A DNA stretch of 64,000 nt from Litoreibacter roseus (GCF_009811795.1 NZ_BLJE01000002.1:1054001-1118000), one strand, 5' to 3'; positions 26,943 through 35,498 are shown, counted from the first letter of the stretch. Numbers and translations are program-made. The notes: generated by a model not told the origin, from the letters alone.

Positions 26943-27631
26943 AGGCTCTCGCCCAGCCGCAAGAACTGCGATGTGGTTGTGTCATTCTTGAAGAATGGGA
27001 CGCCTGGCGCTTGCATCTCACCTCTGGCACGCGCGGCAATTTCGGCAAGAACGACCTCCGTCACAAACGGAAGATTAAGGGCAGGGGCGTCGGACAGTGC
27101 CACCCAATGGAGATGACTGAGCTCATCACAGGCATGGGTGAAGTCGTCGGGGTCGCCTGCAATCTCGGTCGCATCAATCAAGAAGAAACGCGCATCAAAC
27201 CGGCGGGGCCTGCCGGGCGGGGTAATAGCGCGAAACACGAACTGCAAGGCACCGGCAGCGGGAACCAAACCGGTCCCATAGAATGTAGTCCAGTCCGGGT
27301 GCTGATCAGAGGGGGGCGTCCCCGGCGTTCCCAATCTTAATCCCGTTTCTTCCCAAAGCTCACGGATGGCCGCCGCAGCCAGTGCATCGGGCGCTCGCTC
27401 TGACATGAGCGAAAGCGCAGCCGTGGCGGTGTGGCTCAACCCGGGTTCAAGCGGGATCGCCCTGTCGCTGTCATCTACCGCGCCGCCGGGGAAAACATAC
27501 TTGTTGGGCATGAACGCTGCGGTTTTGCCGCGCTGACCCATCAAGACACGCGCGTCTGAACCTCGCCCCCGCAAAACAATGACGCTTGCGGCGTCTCTTA
27601 TGGGAATGTCGGGTGATTTCGTCTCGCTCAT
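26939..27631 (-). CDS. NUDIX hydrolase
   Basis: A 230-residue hydrolase of nucleoside-diphosphate-linked compounds. The core REUxEExGU box is clear (RELWEETGL), preceded by YVFPGGAVDD. The distance between that glycine-rich part and the box is longer than in classical Nudix proteins, a layout seen in NUDT19-like acyl-CoA diphosphatases. CoA or acyl-CoA derivatives are therefore possible substrates, not proven. The downstream DUF983 gene is 48 bases upstream on the same strand. Confidence 0.85.
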   Translation of the reverse strand: MSETKSPDIPIRDAASVIVLRGRGSDARVLMGQRGKTAAFMPNKYVFPGGAVDDSDRAIPLEPGLSHTATAALSLMSERAPDALAAAAIRELWEETGLRLGTPGTPPSDQHPDWTTFYGTGLVPAAGALQFVFRAITPPGRPRRFDARFFLIDATEIAGDPDDFTHACDELSHLHWVALSDAPALNLPFVTEVVLAEIAARARGEMQAPGVPFFKNDTTTSQFLRLGESL

Positions 27632-27679
27632 CCCTTGACATTCAACGTCGCGGGGAAGTCTTGCAACCGGGAAGTCGGA

Positions 27680-28075
27680 TCAGTCCTTGCTTTCCCCGAA
27701 GCCATGCATGCGCTTCGCCCACTGAATGCCCACAATCACGCCTTTCAACCGGGGCAACAGATACAGGGACAGGGCCACGCACCCTACGGAAAACAACGAC
27801 GCAATGATAAGTGGATCCGGTTCGTATTCCACGAAGGCCCAAAGAAGAAGCGGGGCCATCAGGTGCCCCACAATCAAAATCGTGAGGTACGCCGGACCGT
27901 CATCTGCCCTGTGATGGCTAAGATCTTCGTTGCAGACAGGGCACTCGCCCCGAACCGCCAAATACCCTTTGAACATCGGGCCCGTTCCGCAGGATGGGCA
28001 GCGACGACGCCAGCCACGCAGCATAGCGGGCTTCATATCCCTGAGATGTTCTTCTGCCGTCGTGTCGCGTGGCAT
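27680..28075 (-). CDS. DUF983 family membrane protein
   Basis: A small inner-membrane protein of unknown function. The start at 28075 (GAGG 8 bases upstream, MPRDTTAEEHL) gives 131 residues. A CPSCG and a CPVC pair (about residues 25-28 and 46-49) suggest a zinc-ribbon-like site. Two hydrophobic segments follow (YLTILIVGHLMAPLLLWAF and LIIASLFSVGCVALSLYLLP). It is commonly beside Nudix genes in Rhodobacteraceae, as here. Confidence 0.85.
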   Translation of the reverse strand: MPRDTTAEEHLRDMKPAMLRGWRRRCPSCGTGPMFKGYLAVRGECPVCNEDLSHHRADDGPAYLTILIVGHLMAPLLLWAFVEYEPDPLIIASLFSVGCVALSLYLLPRLKGVIVGIQWAKRMHGFGESKD

Positions 28076-28258
28076 CGTTGTGACCCTCTTTATTGACTTT
28101 GGCATATACGCCGATTTTTCCGGATGTGCACTGTGGCAGCCTGTCTTGCGGCGCCATGTCGCGAAAAATTGCAACGTCAAACGACGGAAGTGGTCCGCAG
28201 GCCCGTTCTATAGGCAGGATTGTGAAAATGATCTCAACGAAACCTTCTGGAGACAAAA

Positions 28259-28708
28259 ATGAAACACAAAACAAGAGCTGTTCTGTTCCTCACAGCATTT
28301 GCCATGGCCACGCCCGCGGTCGTTCAAGCCCAAGGGGCCGCAGGCAAACGTGCGTCCTTTGAAGCAATGGATGCAGATGGCAACGGCGAACTCACCCGGC
28401 TGGAACTGCAGGCCGCGCAAACACGGCGGATCACGGCGGCTGATGCCAACGGGGATGATGTGCTGACCCGCGACGAGGTCCTTGCACATATGCAGCAATC
28501 TCAAAGCGACCGCGCGGATCGCCTGTTCGAGCGTCGCGACGCTGACAATGACGGACGTCTGACCTTGGCTGAGCTTGAACCCGACCAGAATCGGAGCGAC
28601 CGCATGTTTGGTCGGATTGATACAAATGACGATGGTGTCTTGTCCCGAGCCGAGTTTGAAGCCGCTCAGGACGCGCGGGGCCGCAAACGCGAGCGCCGTC
28701 AGAACTGA
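28259..28708 (+). CDS. Exported EF-hand calcium-binding protein
   Basis: A 149-residue periplasmic protein with a signal peptide (MKHKTRAVLFLTAFAMATPAVVQAQ) and four EF-hand loops of the DxDxDG type: DADGNGELTRLE, DANGDDVLTRDE, DADNDGRLTLAE and DTNDDGVLSRAE. It probably binds Ca2+. It is first in a four-gene plus-strand run with an ECF sigma factor, a small membrane protein and a metal-sensor-like protein, which suggests an envelope ion-stress circuit. GGAG precedes the ATG by 6 bases. Confidence 0.88.
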   Translation: MKHKTRAVLFLTAFAMATPAVVQAQGAAGKRASFEAMDADGNGELTRLELQAAQTRRITAADANGDDVLTRDEVLAHMQQSQSDRADRLFERRDADNDGRLTLAELEPDQNRSDRMFGRIDTNDDGVLSRAEFEAAQDARGRKRERRQN

Positions 28709-28756
28709 GGTGTGTGAATTTGCATGCAGGTTTGACCCACGCTAGGTGCAAGCGCC

Positions 28757-29341
28757 ATGACATGGCCCTTCACCCGGCGTGCGCGCGAGACGTGGACCGA
28801 CGCGGAACTTTTGGCCGCATTCGCGGCGGGCGATGCCCGCGCGGCGTCTCTTCTGACAGAGCGTCTCGCGCCGCCGCTTTTGCGGTTCGCGACCCGGCTT
28901 CTGTCCGATCCGGTCGAGGCGGAGGATGTCGTGCAGGACGCTATGATAAAACTTTGGCATATCGCGCCCGACTGGCAAGATGGCGGAGCCAAGGTCAGCA
29001 CATGGCTATACCAAGTTGCGCGCAACTTATGTATCGACCGGCTGCGCAAGCGGCGGGGGACCGATCTTGAGGACGCGGATCAGGTGTTGGACGAGCGACC
29101 ATCGGTTCAGGAGCATCTGATAGAGAAAGACAGATATGACGCGCTGCAGATGGCCCTCAACGATCTTCCGGCGCGCCAGCGGCAGGCCGTCATACTTCGC
29201 CATATAGAAGGTCTGTCTAACCCCGAGATCGCGATCATTCTTGAGATTGGCGTAGAGGCGGTGGAAAGTCTGACCGCCCGGGGCAAACGAAATCTGGCCA
29301 GCGCCTTGGCCAGCCGTAAGGGGGAGTTGGGATATGAGTGA
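28757..29341 (+). CDS. ECF-type RNA polymerase sigma-70 factor
   Basis: A 194-residue ECF sigma factor. Region 2 is recognised by DAELLAAFAAGD and DPVEAEDVVQDAMIKLW, and region 4 by LPARQRQAVILRHIEGLSNPEIA, a helix-turn-helix. It directs transcription from its own promoter class, possibly including the operon that encodes it. Its stop overlaps the start of the next gene by 8 bases. The upstream EF-hand gene ends 48 bases before it. Confidence 0.92.
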   Translation: MTWPFTRRARETWTDAELLAAFAAGDARAASLLTERLAPPLLRFATRLLSDPVEAEDVVQDAMIKLWHIAPDWQDGGAKVSTWLYQVARNLCIDRLRKRRGTDLEDADQVLDERPSVQEHLIEKDRYDALQMALNDLPARQRQAVILRHIEGLSNPEIAIILEIGVEAVESLTARGKRNLASALASRKGELGYE

Positions 29342-29690
29342 CCTCAAAAAAGAGAGCCAGGCCGAGATCGGTCCGCGGAATGACCTGCTGGATCAACATC
29401 TGGCGGACGCGCGCATTGCGCCGCCGCTTCCTGAAGACCTGCAAGCCCGTATTCTGGCCGACGCCGCGCGCCTTCAAACAAACCGGCACCGAAAACCTGC
29501 GGCCCGGGATCTGTTCGCCAACTGGCCGTCAGTGGCCGGGCTGGCCGGTGGTGCGCTGGCCGGTATCGTGCTTGGGTTCTTCAACCCGACACTTGTCGAT
29601 GTCACGACCAGCTACGACGACACCGCCGACGAGATCAGCTTGCTCGAGGACTATTTTGCACCGGCAAATCCGTTTGAGGATCCGTTATGA
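29334..29690 (+). CDS. Small membrane protein, putative anti-sigma factor
   Basis: A 118-residue protein I do not recognise as a named family. It has a soluble N-terminal half (residues 1-60), one hydrophobic segment (VAGLAGGALAGIVLGFF, about 67-83) and an acidic C-terminal tail. Position decides the call: it overlaps the sigma factor gene by 8 bases and the next gene by 4. Membrane-bound anti-sigma factors commonly sit exactly here. There is no zinc-binding HxxxCxxC motif. Confidence 0.6.
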   Translation: MSDLKKESQAEIGPRNDLLDQHLADARIAPPLPEDLQARILADAARLQTNRHRKPAARDLFANWPSVAGLAGGALAGIVLGFFNPTLVDVTTSYDDTADEISLLEDYFAPANPFEDPL

Positions 29691-30175
29691 GTGACACCAG
29701 AGGGCGGAGTGTTCCGCTTTGGCTCAAGCTATTGCTGATTGCGTCACTCAGCGCCAATCTTCTGGTGGTTGGGCTTTTTGCTGGCGCGCGGTTGGGCGGC
29801 CCGGACAGGGGCAGCGAGCGGTCGCTTCGTGGCGCGGGCAGTTTCGCGCCATTCGTTCGTGCGCTGGACGGCGAGGACCGCCGCGCCATCGTCCGTAAGC
29901 TGCGTGAGGGCAATTCAGACATGCGCGCGACCCGCCAGACTCAGCGGCGTCTAACGCCTAGAATTCTCACAGCATTGAGGGCAGAGCCCTTTGATCCCAT
30001 TGCCTTTTCAAACCTGCTGGACCAGCAACGATCCGTTGGCGATCAGATGCGTGCCACTGGGCAGGATATTCTGGTGGATCATCTGTCCTCCATGACGCCA
30101 CAGGCACGTGCGGCGTTTGCGGAGCGCCTTGAAGGGGCCATTCGCCAGCGTCGAAACCGGGTGTCGACCGACTAG
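29687..30175 (+). CDS. Periplasmic heavy-metal-sensor-like protein (CnrX/ZraP type)
   Basis: A 162-residue protein with an N-terminal membrane anchor (LKLLLIASLSANLLVVGLF) and a helical periplasmic domain of the heavy-metal sensor/resistance type: the RRLTPRILTALRAEPFDP region and the final SSMTPQARAAFAERLEG. It lacks a His/Cys-rich metal site, so metal sensing is uncertain. It is the last gene of the EF-hand/sigma run and overlaps the stop of the convergent diguanylate cyclase gene by 4 bases. Confidence 0.72.
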   Translation: MSDTRGRSVPLWLKLLLIASLSANLLVVGLFAGARLGGPDRGSERSLRGAGSFAPFVRALDGEDRRAIVRKLREGNSDMRATRQTQRRLTPRILTALRAEPFDPIAFSNLLDQQRSVGDQMRATGQDILVDHLSSMTPQARAAFAERLEGAIRQRRNRVSTD

Positions 30176-31563
30176 GCCGCCACGGCGCTTTCCGTCACCC
30201 GGTCCCGCCCGGCAGATTTCGCGTGATAGAGCGCGGTATCCGCCCGGGCCATAAGCTCCCCGGTTTCACAACTCTCGCCGCTCATGCTCAGTCCGATGGA
30301 CAGCGTCACGGGTTGGGCCATGTGGGGCACTGCAGCGCGGTAGTTCAGCGCCTTCGTGATCGCCAGAAGCCGATCCGCCGTATGCCGTGCCTCGTTGGCA
30401 GATGTCTTCGGCAGCGCAATCAGGAATTCTTCGCCGCCGATCCGGGCCAGCAGATCCGTGTCACGCAGGTTTCGCTTCAGGGCCCGTGCCAGCATCCGCA
30501 AGACGCTGTCGCCCGCCGAGTGACCGTGCCGGTCGTTGATCGTTTTGAAGTGATCAATATCAAGCATCAGAACGGCAAACTCACTGCCTTGGGCCGAGGC
30601 TTGGTGTCTAATCTGTCCCAGTCGCGTCATTGCATAACGCCGATTGTGCAGGCCGGTCAGCGGGTCAATGCAGGCGTCGCGCAAGCTGGTCTGGATGCGG
30701 GCCCGCAATTGATCTTCCCGCAGCTTGCCGGCCAAGCGCGCATTGATCCGCGCGACTGTTTCGATAACGCTGAATTCTGGCGTCAGAAAATCGCTGGCAC
30801 CTAGGCCCATCGCCTCGACAGCAAGGGCGGACAATGGCGCATGGGGGACGCCCATCCCGTCATCGTCATGAACCATCATAATGACAGCCGCATCACGGGA
30901 CGGACTTCGTGTGCGCAAATCGCTGAGCAACATAAGCTGGCTGCGAACCTCACGCAGCCTGCAGGCAATGACGATGACATCGTACCCGGAACTGCCGTCA
31001 CAGGGCATCATGAGATCGCTCGCGTTCAACTGCCGAAGTGGCGTTTCGAGCAAAAGAGACAATCCATGCTGGTGGTGCTGGGCCAGCGCAACCTCTGTCG
31101 CCAAAAGCGCGACGCGCCCTTGGGGTAGATCATCAAGGGGGGCCTCTTCCTCAACCGGATCAAGGTGATCGATCAGATGGCGCAATCGTTCCCGCGCCCC
31201 GATCAGATTGCGCAGTCGGGCCAGAAACACCTGATCATCAAACGGGCGTGGCAGGTAATCATCTGCCCCGTTAGAAAACGCTTCAGCGGCCGAAATTTCC
31301 GTGCCCTGCAGCGGCGAGGTCAGAATGACTGGCAAATCCCGCAGCGCGGGATCCCGTTTGATCGCAGCACACAGCGCCAATCCGGCACCGCCATCGTAGC
31401 TTTGATCGACGATCAGCGCTTCGGCTGATCGGGCAAGGCTCAGCACGCTTTCCGGGTCGGCATGTTCCAGACTGAGAACATCATAATGCGCCCGCCCCAG
31501 CATAGCTTTCAAAACGATGCGGTTCGTCGCAATCGCATCCAGATGAATAACCGTGCCTGTCAT
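30172..31563 (-). CDS. PleD-like response regulator with diguanylate cyclase domain
   Basis: A 463-residue protein that makes cyclic di-GMP. The first receiver (residues 1-125) has its phosphoacceptor Asp at 53 (LIVDQSYDG). The second receiver (about 150-285) has lost the Asp (VIVIACRLREV) and probably only dimerises. The C-terminal GGDEF domain carries GGEEF, with an RxxD inhibitory site (RDTD) five residues before it. This is the PleD arrangement. No partner kinase is nearby. PleD controls the attachment programme in Caulobacter, which fits the nearby Tad locus. Confidence 0.9.
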   Translation of the reverse strand: MTGTVIHLDAIATNRIVLKAMLGRAHYDVLSLEHADPESVLSLARSAEALIVDQSYDGGAGLALCAAIKRDPALRDLPVILTSPLQGTEISAAEAFSNGADDYLPRPFDDQVFLARLRNLIGARERLRHLIDHLDPVEEEAPLDDLPQGRVALLATEVALAQHHQHGLSLLLETPLRQLNASDLMMPCDGSSGYDVIVIACRLREVRSQLMLLSDLRTRSPSRDAAVIMMVHDDDGMGVPHAPLSALAVEAMGLGASDFLTPEFSVIETVARINARLAGKLREDQLRARIQTSLRDACIDPLTGLHNRRYAMTRLGQIRHQASAQGSEFAVLMLDIDHFKTINDRHGHSAGDSVLRMLARALKRNLRDTDLLARIGGEEFLIALPKTSANEARHTADRLLAITKALNYRAAVPHMAQPVTLSIGLSMSGESCETGELMARADTALYHAKSAGRDRVTESAVAA

Positions 31564-31700
31564 GGAATCTATACCCCTTGCAGCAAAGACTTTGTTGATG
31601 TTTTGGAGACAAGCCTTAAGAAATCTTTACCGTGTTTTCCGATTGCGCCACCTTTCAGCGGGTTGCCGCCCACTCTTTTGATCTGAGGCAGATATTTCAT

Positions 31701-31979
31701 ATGAATAAGGACCAAGCCGAGGCCATCGCGATATCTGCGTTGGGCTGGATTGCCGCGTCGGACGAAATGACCGGCATCTTTCTGGGTGCGACGGGTGCGT
31801 CCTTGGGCGATATCCGCGCGCAGATCAAGGATCCCGCGTTTCAGGGATCGGTTTTGGACTTTCTGATGATGGATGACGCCTGGGTGCGTGAGTTCTGTGA
31901 CAGCTCGGGTTTTGACTACATGGACCCGCAACGCGCGCGACAAATGCTGCCCGGAGGCGATTTGCCGAACTGGACGTGA
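31701..31979 (+). CDS. DUF3572 family protein
   Basis: A 92-residue soluble protein of unknown function, conserved in alphaproteobacteria. The start is the ATG at 31701 (MNKDQAEAIAISALGW), the usual family beginning; GAGG lies about 13 bases upstream. The FLGATGASLGDIR and DFLMMDDAWVREFCD stretches are the family signature. It is divergent from the pleD-like gene and convergent with the MarR gene. Confidence 0.85.
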   Translation: MNKDQAEAIAISALGWIAASDEMTGIFLGATGASLGDIRAQIKDPAFQGSVLDFLMMDDAWVREFCDSSGFDYMDPQRARQMLPGGDLPNWT

Positions 31980-31988
31980 GAGTTGATC

Positions 31989-32447
31989 CTAGAAGTTCGT
32001 AAGGTTCTCCGTCTCACCGCTGCGCATCTTGGCCAAAAGCCGCACCAGCAAGAGATGTTCATCTGAGCTCAGCTTCGTGGTGAAATGGGTATTGTTTTCC
32101 CGTCCGATGGGAATCGCATCGGACAGGCAGCGCTCCCCCTCACCGGTCAGGGCGACATCCGTTCGCCTGCGGTCATTGGTCGAAGGCGCGCGCGTGATCA
32201 GGCCGTCGCGTTCCAACTGCCGCAACGCTCGGCTTGTCGCGGTTCGGTCGATGCCGATGAACCCCGCGATGTCAGACGGGTTGGTCAAGGCTTCTTCCCC
32301 CACGGCCAGCAGGATGCACCAGTTCAGCCGGGTCAATCCGACTCGTCTGAGGCCATCTTCCAGCCGCCGCTCGAACACACGCGCTGCAAGCGTCGCATGA
32401 TATCCGATAGAGCTGTGCAGCGCGTATCTTTTGGCTTGATCTGTCAT
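31989..32447 (-). CDS. MarR-family transcriptional regulator
   Basis: A 152-residue winged-helix regulator (start ATG 32447; a GTG at 32456 and a TTG at 32462 are alternatives and no ribosome site is strong). The DNA-binding part is IAGFIGIDRTATSRALRQLERDGL, then the wing PSTNDRRRTDVALT. It is divergent from the HAD gene with about 50 bases between them, so it may control that gene or itself. The ligand is unknown. Confidence 0.88.
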   Translation of the reverse strand: MTDQAKRYALHSSIGYHATLAARVFERRLEDGLRRVGLTRLNWCILLAVGEEALTNPSDIAGFIGIDRTATSRALRQLERDGLITRAPSTNDRRRTDVALTGEGERCLSDAIPIGRENNTHFTTKLSSDEHLLLVRLLAKMRSGETENLTNF

Positions 32448-32499
32448 GGGCTGCACTGTCAATCAGCACTCGGGCAGGGTCAAGCAATGGGCGGCAGGT

Positions 32500-33192
32500 A
32501 TGATTGACGGTCTTCTCTTTGATAAGGACGGAACGCTGTTTGACTTCGAAAAGACATGGGGCGCTTGGGCGCATGGTTTTCTCAGCGATCTGGCGAAAGG
32601 CGATCCGGATCAGACGCGGATTCTGGGCGCAGCCATTGGGTATAACACAGATAACCGGAGCTTTCTGCCCAACAGTCCTGTCATAGCGGGCACCCCGGAA
32701 GAGCAGATCGACCTGCTGTTGCCACATCTGCCGGGCTGGGACTTTGAGCGCCTGCTCGACTACGGCAATGACAGCGCCGCCAACGCACCCTTGACCGAGG
32801 TCGTACGACTCAGTCCGTTTTTGCAGGGCCTGAAAAACCGAGGTCTGAAACTCGGCATTGCGACAAACGACGCCGAAAGCTCTGCACGCGCTCATTTGGC
32901 TATGGTCGGAGCACATGAAGTGTTCGATCTGATCCTTGGCTTCGACAGCGGTTATGGGGGTAAACCGGCGCCTGGCATGTGCCTTGGTTTTTCCGATCAG
33001 ATGCGGATTGCGCCCGAAAAAATCGCCATGATCGGCGACAGCACCCATGATCTTCACGCAGGGCGCACAGCAGGCATGGTCTGTGTCGGGGTTCTGACCG
33101 GCCCTGCGGTCCGCTCGGATCTGGAGCCCCATGCGGACGTCGTTTTAAACAGCATCGCGGATTTGCCAGACTGGCTCGACCATAACGGGTGA
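32500..33192 (+). CDS. HAD-family hydrolase (phosphoglycolate-phosphatase-like)
   Basis: A 230-residue phosphatase. Motif I is DKDGTLFD (residues 7-14, nucleophile Asp), motif II the TNDAE segment, motif III the Lys in GYGGKPAPG, and motif IV MIGDSTHDL. The helical cap between motifs I and II fits the phosphoglycolate phosphatase subclass. The ATG at 32500 begins directly at the fold; the open frame from 32446 overlaps the divergent MarR start. Confidence 0.87.
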   Translation: MIDGLLFDKDGTLFDFEKTWGAWAHGFLSDLAKGDPDQTRILGAAIGYNTDNRSFLPNSPVIAGTPEEQIDLLLPHLPGWDFERLLDYGNDSAANAPLTEVVRLSPFLQGLKNRGLKLGIATNDAESSARAHLAMVGAHEVFDLILGFDSGYGGKPAPGMCLGFSDQMRIAPEKIAMIGDSTHDLHAGRTAGMVCVGVLTGPAVRSDLEPHADVVLNSIADLPDWLDHNG

Positions 33193-33301
33193 AACATTTT
33201 CACACGCTGGTTCACGTAGGCGCTCGAAATTTTGAGAGGTCTCCCGAGGCTTAACGTGCTAGGTTCACCTTAGGTAATTCACGAGAGCGAAGGAGTGTCC
33301 C

Positions 33302-33838
33302 ATGGCACAGTCTCATAAAACCGTCGGACGTAGGTCCTTTTTGGCGGGGTCTGCCGGCCTCGCACTGGCCGCGGGCGCGACTACGACCGCTGCACGTGCC
33401 AGCCAGTCCTCAAACCCTGAGACCGGCTTTAAATTCGCTGTCGAGAAAACGCCGGAAGAGTGGAAAGCCCAGTTGGGTGACGATGCGTTCCACATTCTGC
33501 GCGAAGGCGGGACGGAGTTTCCCACGTCATCTGACTACTGGGCCGAAAGCAAACCCGGTATCTATCATTGCAAAGGCTGCGATCAGGCGCTTTACACATC
33601 TGAAGACTATTCCCTTCAGGAAATCGGGTTTGTCTTCTTCCGTCATTCGCTGCCATTCTCGATTGTGCTGAACAAGCACACCACGGACTACAACGGCGCG
33701 TTCCCCGAGCCCCGCGATTACATTGAAAGCGTGTGCAGCCGTTGTGGCGGTCACCTGGGCCATGTTCTTCTTGTGAACAAAGAAGTTCTGCACTGCATCA
33801 ACGGCACCGTTCTGGATCTGAAACCAGCCGAAGCCTAA
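33302..33838 (+). CDS. msrB: Tat-exported MsrB-like methionine (R)-sulfoxide reductase
   Basis: Periplasmic member of the peptide-methionine (R)-sulfoxide reductase family. A twin-arginine signal (RRSFLAG, residues 10-16) precedes the domain. Zinc cysteines are C90, C93, C145 and C148. The catalytic Cys is C165 in HCINGTVL. The family's GWPSF substrate-binding segment is not present; the equivalent stretch reads GFVFFRH. The site AAGGAG sits 6 bases before the ATG. A role in repairing oxidised periplasmic proteins is likely; its reductant is not encoded nearby. Confidence 0.82.
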   Translation: MAQSHKTVGRRSFLAGSAGLALAAGATTTAARASQSSNPETGFKFAVEKTPEEWKAQLGDDAFHILREGGTEFPTSSDYWAESKPGIYHCKGCDQALYTSEDYSLQEIGFVFFRHSLPFSIVLNKHTTDYNGAFPEPRDYIESVCSRCGGHLGHVLLVNKEVLHCINGTVLDLKPAEA

Positions 33839-33898
33839 CGCCGTCAGTCTCAGAAAAACGACCGAAAAGGTCGGTAACTGAAAAACCACGGCCCCCCG

Positions 33899-33933
33899 CC
33901 CTTGCAACTGTGTCCATGTGCACACGTCAAGGG
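33899..33933 (+). promoter_or_regulatory. Nested inverted repeat covering the ribosome site of the MttB-like gene
   Basis: CCCTTG (33899-33904) pairs with CAAGGG (33928-33933), and GTGT (33910-33913) with ACAC (33922-33925). The right arm includes the first G bases of the Shine-Dalgarno GGGAG before the GTG at 33942. It may be a regulatory RNA hairpin or a DNA operator. Confidence 0.45.
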
Positions 33934-33941
33934 AGCGGGCC

Positions 33942-35498
33942 GTGGACCAAACAGCAACACGCAGAAAACGGGGTGGGGGCCGGGCTGGTAATGCAAGGCG
34001 AACCACCTCTTTGCTTCCCGATCAGATGCCGTGGCGACAGCCGGTTAATACGGACAGGCCAACGGAACCTTTGAACCCCGATGGCGTCGCGGCCATCCAC
34101 AAAGGGGCGATGCGGATTCTCAGCGAGATCGGGATCGAGTTTCTGAATCCCGACGCGGTCGAAATTCTCCGGGGTGCGGGCTGCAAGATCTCCAACACCA
34201 ACGTCAAGATGGACGAAGACTTCGTGATGGAGATGTTGGCCCATGCGCCCGCGCAATTCACTGTCACACCACGTAATCCCCAGAAATCATTGGTGATCGG
34301 TGGTCCTTATATGGCGTTTGGCAACGTCTCGTCCCCGCCGAACGCGTGGGATCTGGAACGCGGCAAGAGACCCGGTGATTTCGAAACCTACCGGGAGTTC
34401 ATAAAGCTCACCCAGTTCTTCAATTGCATCCATTTCGCGGGCGGCTATCCGGTTGAGGCGATCGACCTTCACGCGGGTATCCGCCATCTGGACTGCCTTT
34501 ATGAAAAGCTGACGCTGACCGACAAGGTCGTGCACGCGTACTCACTTGGTCGCGAGCGTGTTGAAGACGTGATGGAAATGGTGCGCATCGCGGGCAATCT
34601 TACCCCCGAAGAGTTCGAGAGCCGCCCGCATATGTACACCAACATCAACTCGGTCTCACCGCTTAAGCATGATTTTCCAATGCTGGAAGGGGCGATGATC
34701 CACGCCAAACGCGGACAGGCCGTGATCGTGACCCCATTCACGCTCGCGGGGGCCATGGCACCCGTCACGATGTCCGGGGCCGTTGCGCTTAGTCTGGCTG
34801 AGGGACTCGCAGCAATCGCGCTGTTGCAATACATCAATCCGGGCTGCCCCGTGGCCATCGGAACCTTCACATCGAATGTTGACATGAAGACAGGTGCACC
34901 AGCGTTCGGGACACCCGAATACATGCGCGCCACACAAATGACCGGCCAGATGGCGCGGTTCTACAAACTGCCCATGCGCGCCAGCGGAGTCTGTGCGGCC
35001 AACGTCCCGGATGGACAAGCCATGTGGGAGACATCGAACAGTCTTTGGTCTGCTGTCCAGTCGGGCACGAACGTCGTCTACCACGCGGCGGGCTGGCTCG
35101 AGGGCGGTTTGATCGCAAGCCCCGAGAAATTCATTATGGATTGCGAGGTTATTCAGATGATCCAGCGGTATTTCGATCCTATGATCTACGCGACGGGATC
35201 CGACGATATCGCTGTCGACGCGATAGCACAGGTCGGTCCGGACGGGCATTACTTTGGCTGTCAGCATACCCAAGAGCGATACGAGACTGCGTTCTATGAT
35301 CCGCTGATCTCTGACTGGTCAAACTTCGAGGCGTGGCAGTTGAATGGAAGCACCTGGACCGCTGAACGTGCTCATAAAATGTACAAGGGAATTATCGCCG
35401 AGTTTGAAGCACCGCCCATTGAGGACAGTGTGCGCGATGAACTGAAGGATTTTGCTGCCCGCCGCAAAGCCGAAGGCGGCGTACCGACTGACTTTTAA
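33942..35498 (+). CDS. Trimethylamine methyltransferase (MttB) superfamily protein, non-pyrrolysine
   Basis: A 518-residue TIM-barrel methyltransferase of the MttB superfamily. The start is a GTG at 33942 (VDQTATRRKRGGGRAGNARR, behind GGGAG); the basic GGGRAGN beginning is usual in alphaproteobacterial members. There is no in-frame TAG, so it lacks pyrrolysine and is unlikely to demethylate trimethylamine itself. Non-Pyl relatives act on quaternary amines such as glycine betaine or proline betaine. No corrinoid protein gene is next to it, so the methyl acceptor and substrate are unknown. Confidence 0.85.
   Translation: MDQTATRRKRGGGRAGNARRTTSLLPDQMPWRQPVNTDRPTEPLNPDGVAAIHKGAMRILSEIGIEFLNPDAVEILRGAGCKISNTNVKMDEDFVMEMLAHAPAQFTVTPRNPQKSLVIGGPYMAFGNVSSPPNAWDLERGKRPGDFETYREFIKLTQFFNCIHFAGGYPVEAIDLHAGIRHLDCLYEKLTLTDKVVHAYSLGRERVEDVMEMVRIAGNLTPEEFESRPHMYTNINSVSPLKHDFPMLEGAMIHAKRGQAVIVTPFTLAGAMAPVTMSGAVALSLAEGLAAIALLQYINPGCPVAIGTFTSNVDMKTGAPAFGTPEYMRATQMTGQMARFYKLPMRASGVCAANVPDGQAMWETSNSLWSAVQSGTNVVYHAAGWLEGGLIASPEKFIMDCEVIQMIQRYFDPMIYATGSDDIAVDAIAQVGPDGHYFGCQHTQERYETAFYDPLISDWSNFEAWQLNGSTWTAERAHKMYKGIIAEFEAPPIEDSVRDELKDFAARRKAEGGVPTDF

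Noticed and set aside
33860-33877. A terminator after msrB.
   Set aside because: CGACC/GGTCG pairs with an AAAA-containing loop, but no T tract follows.
33942-35498. A pyrrolysine-containing trimethylamine methyltransferase.
   Set aside because: There is no in-frame TAG, and no pyl genes are in the window.
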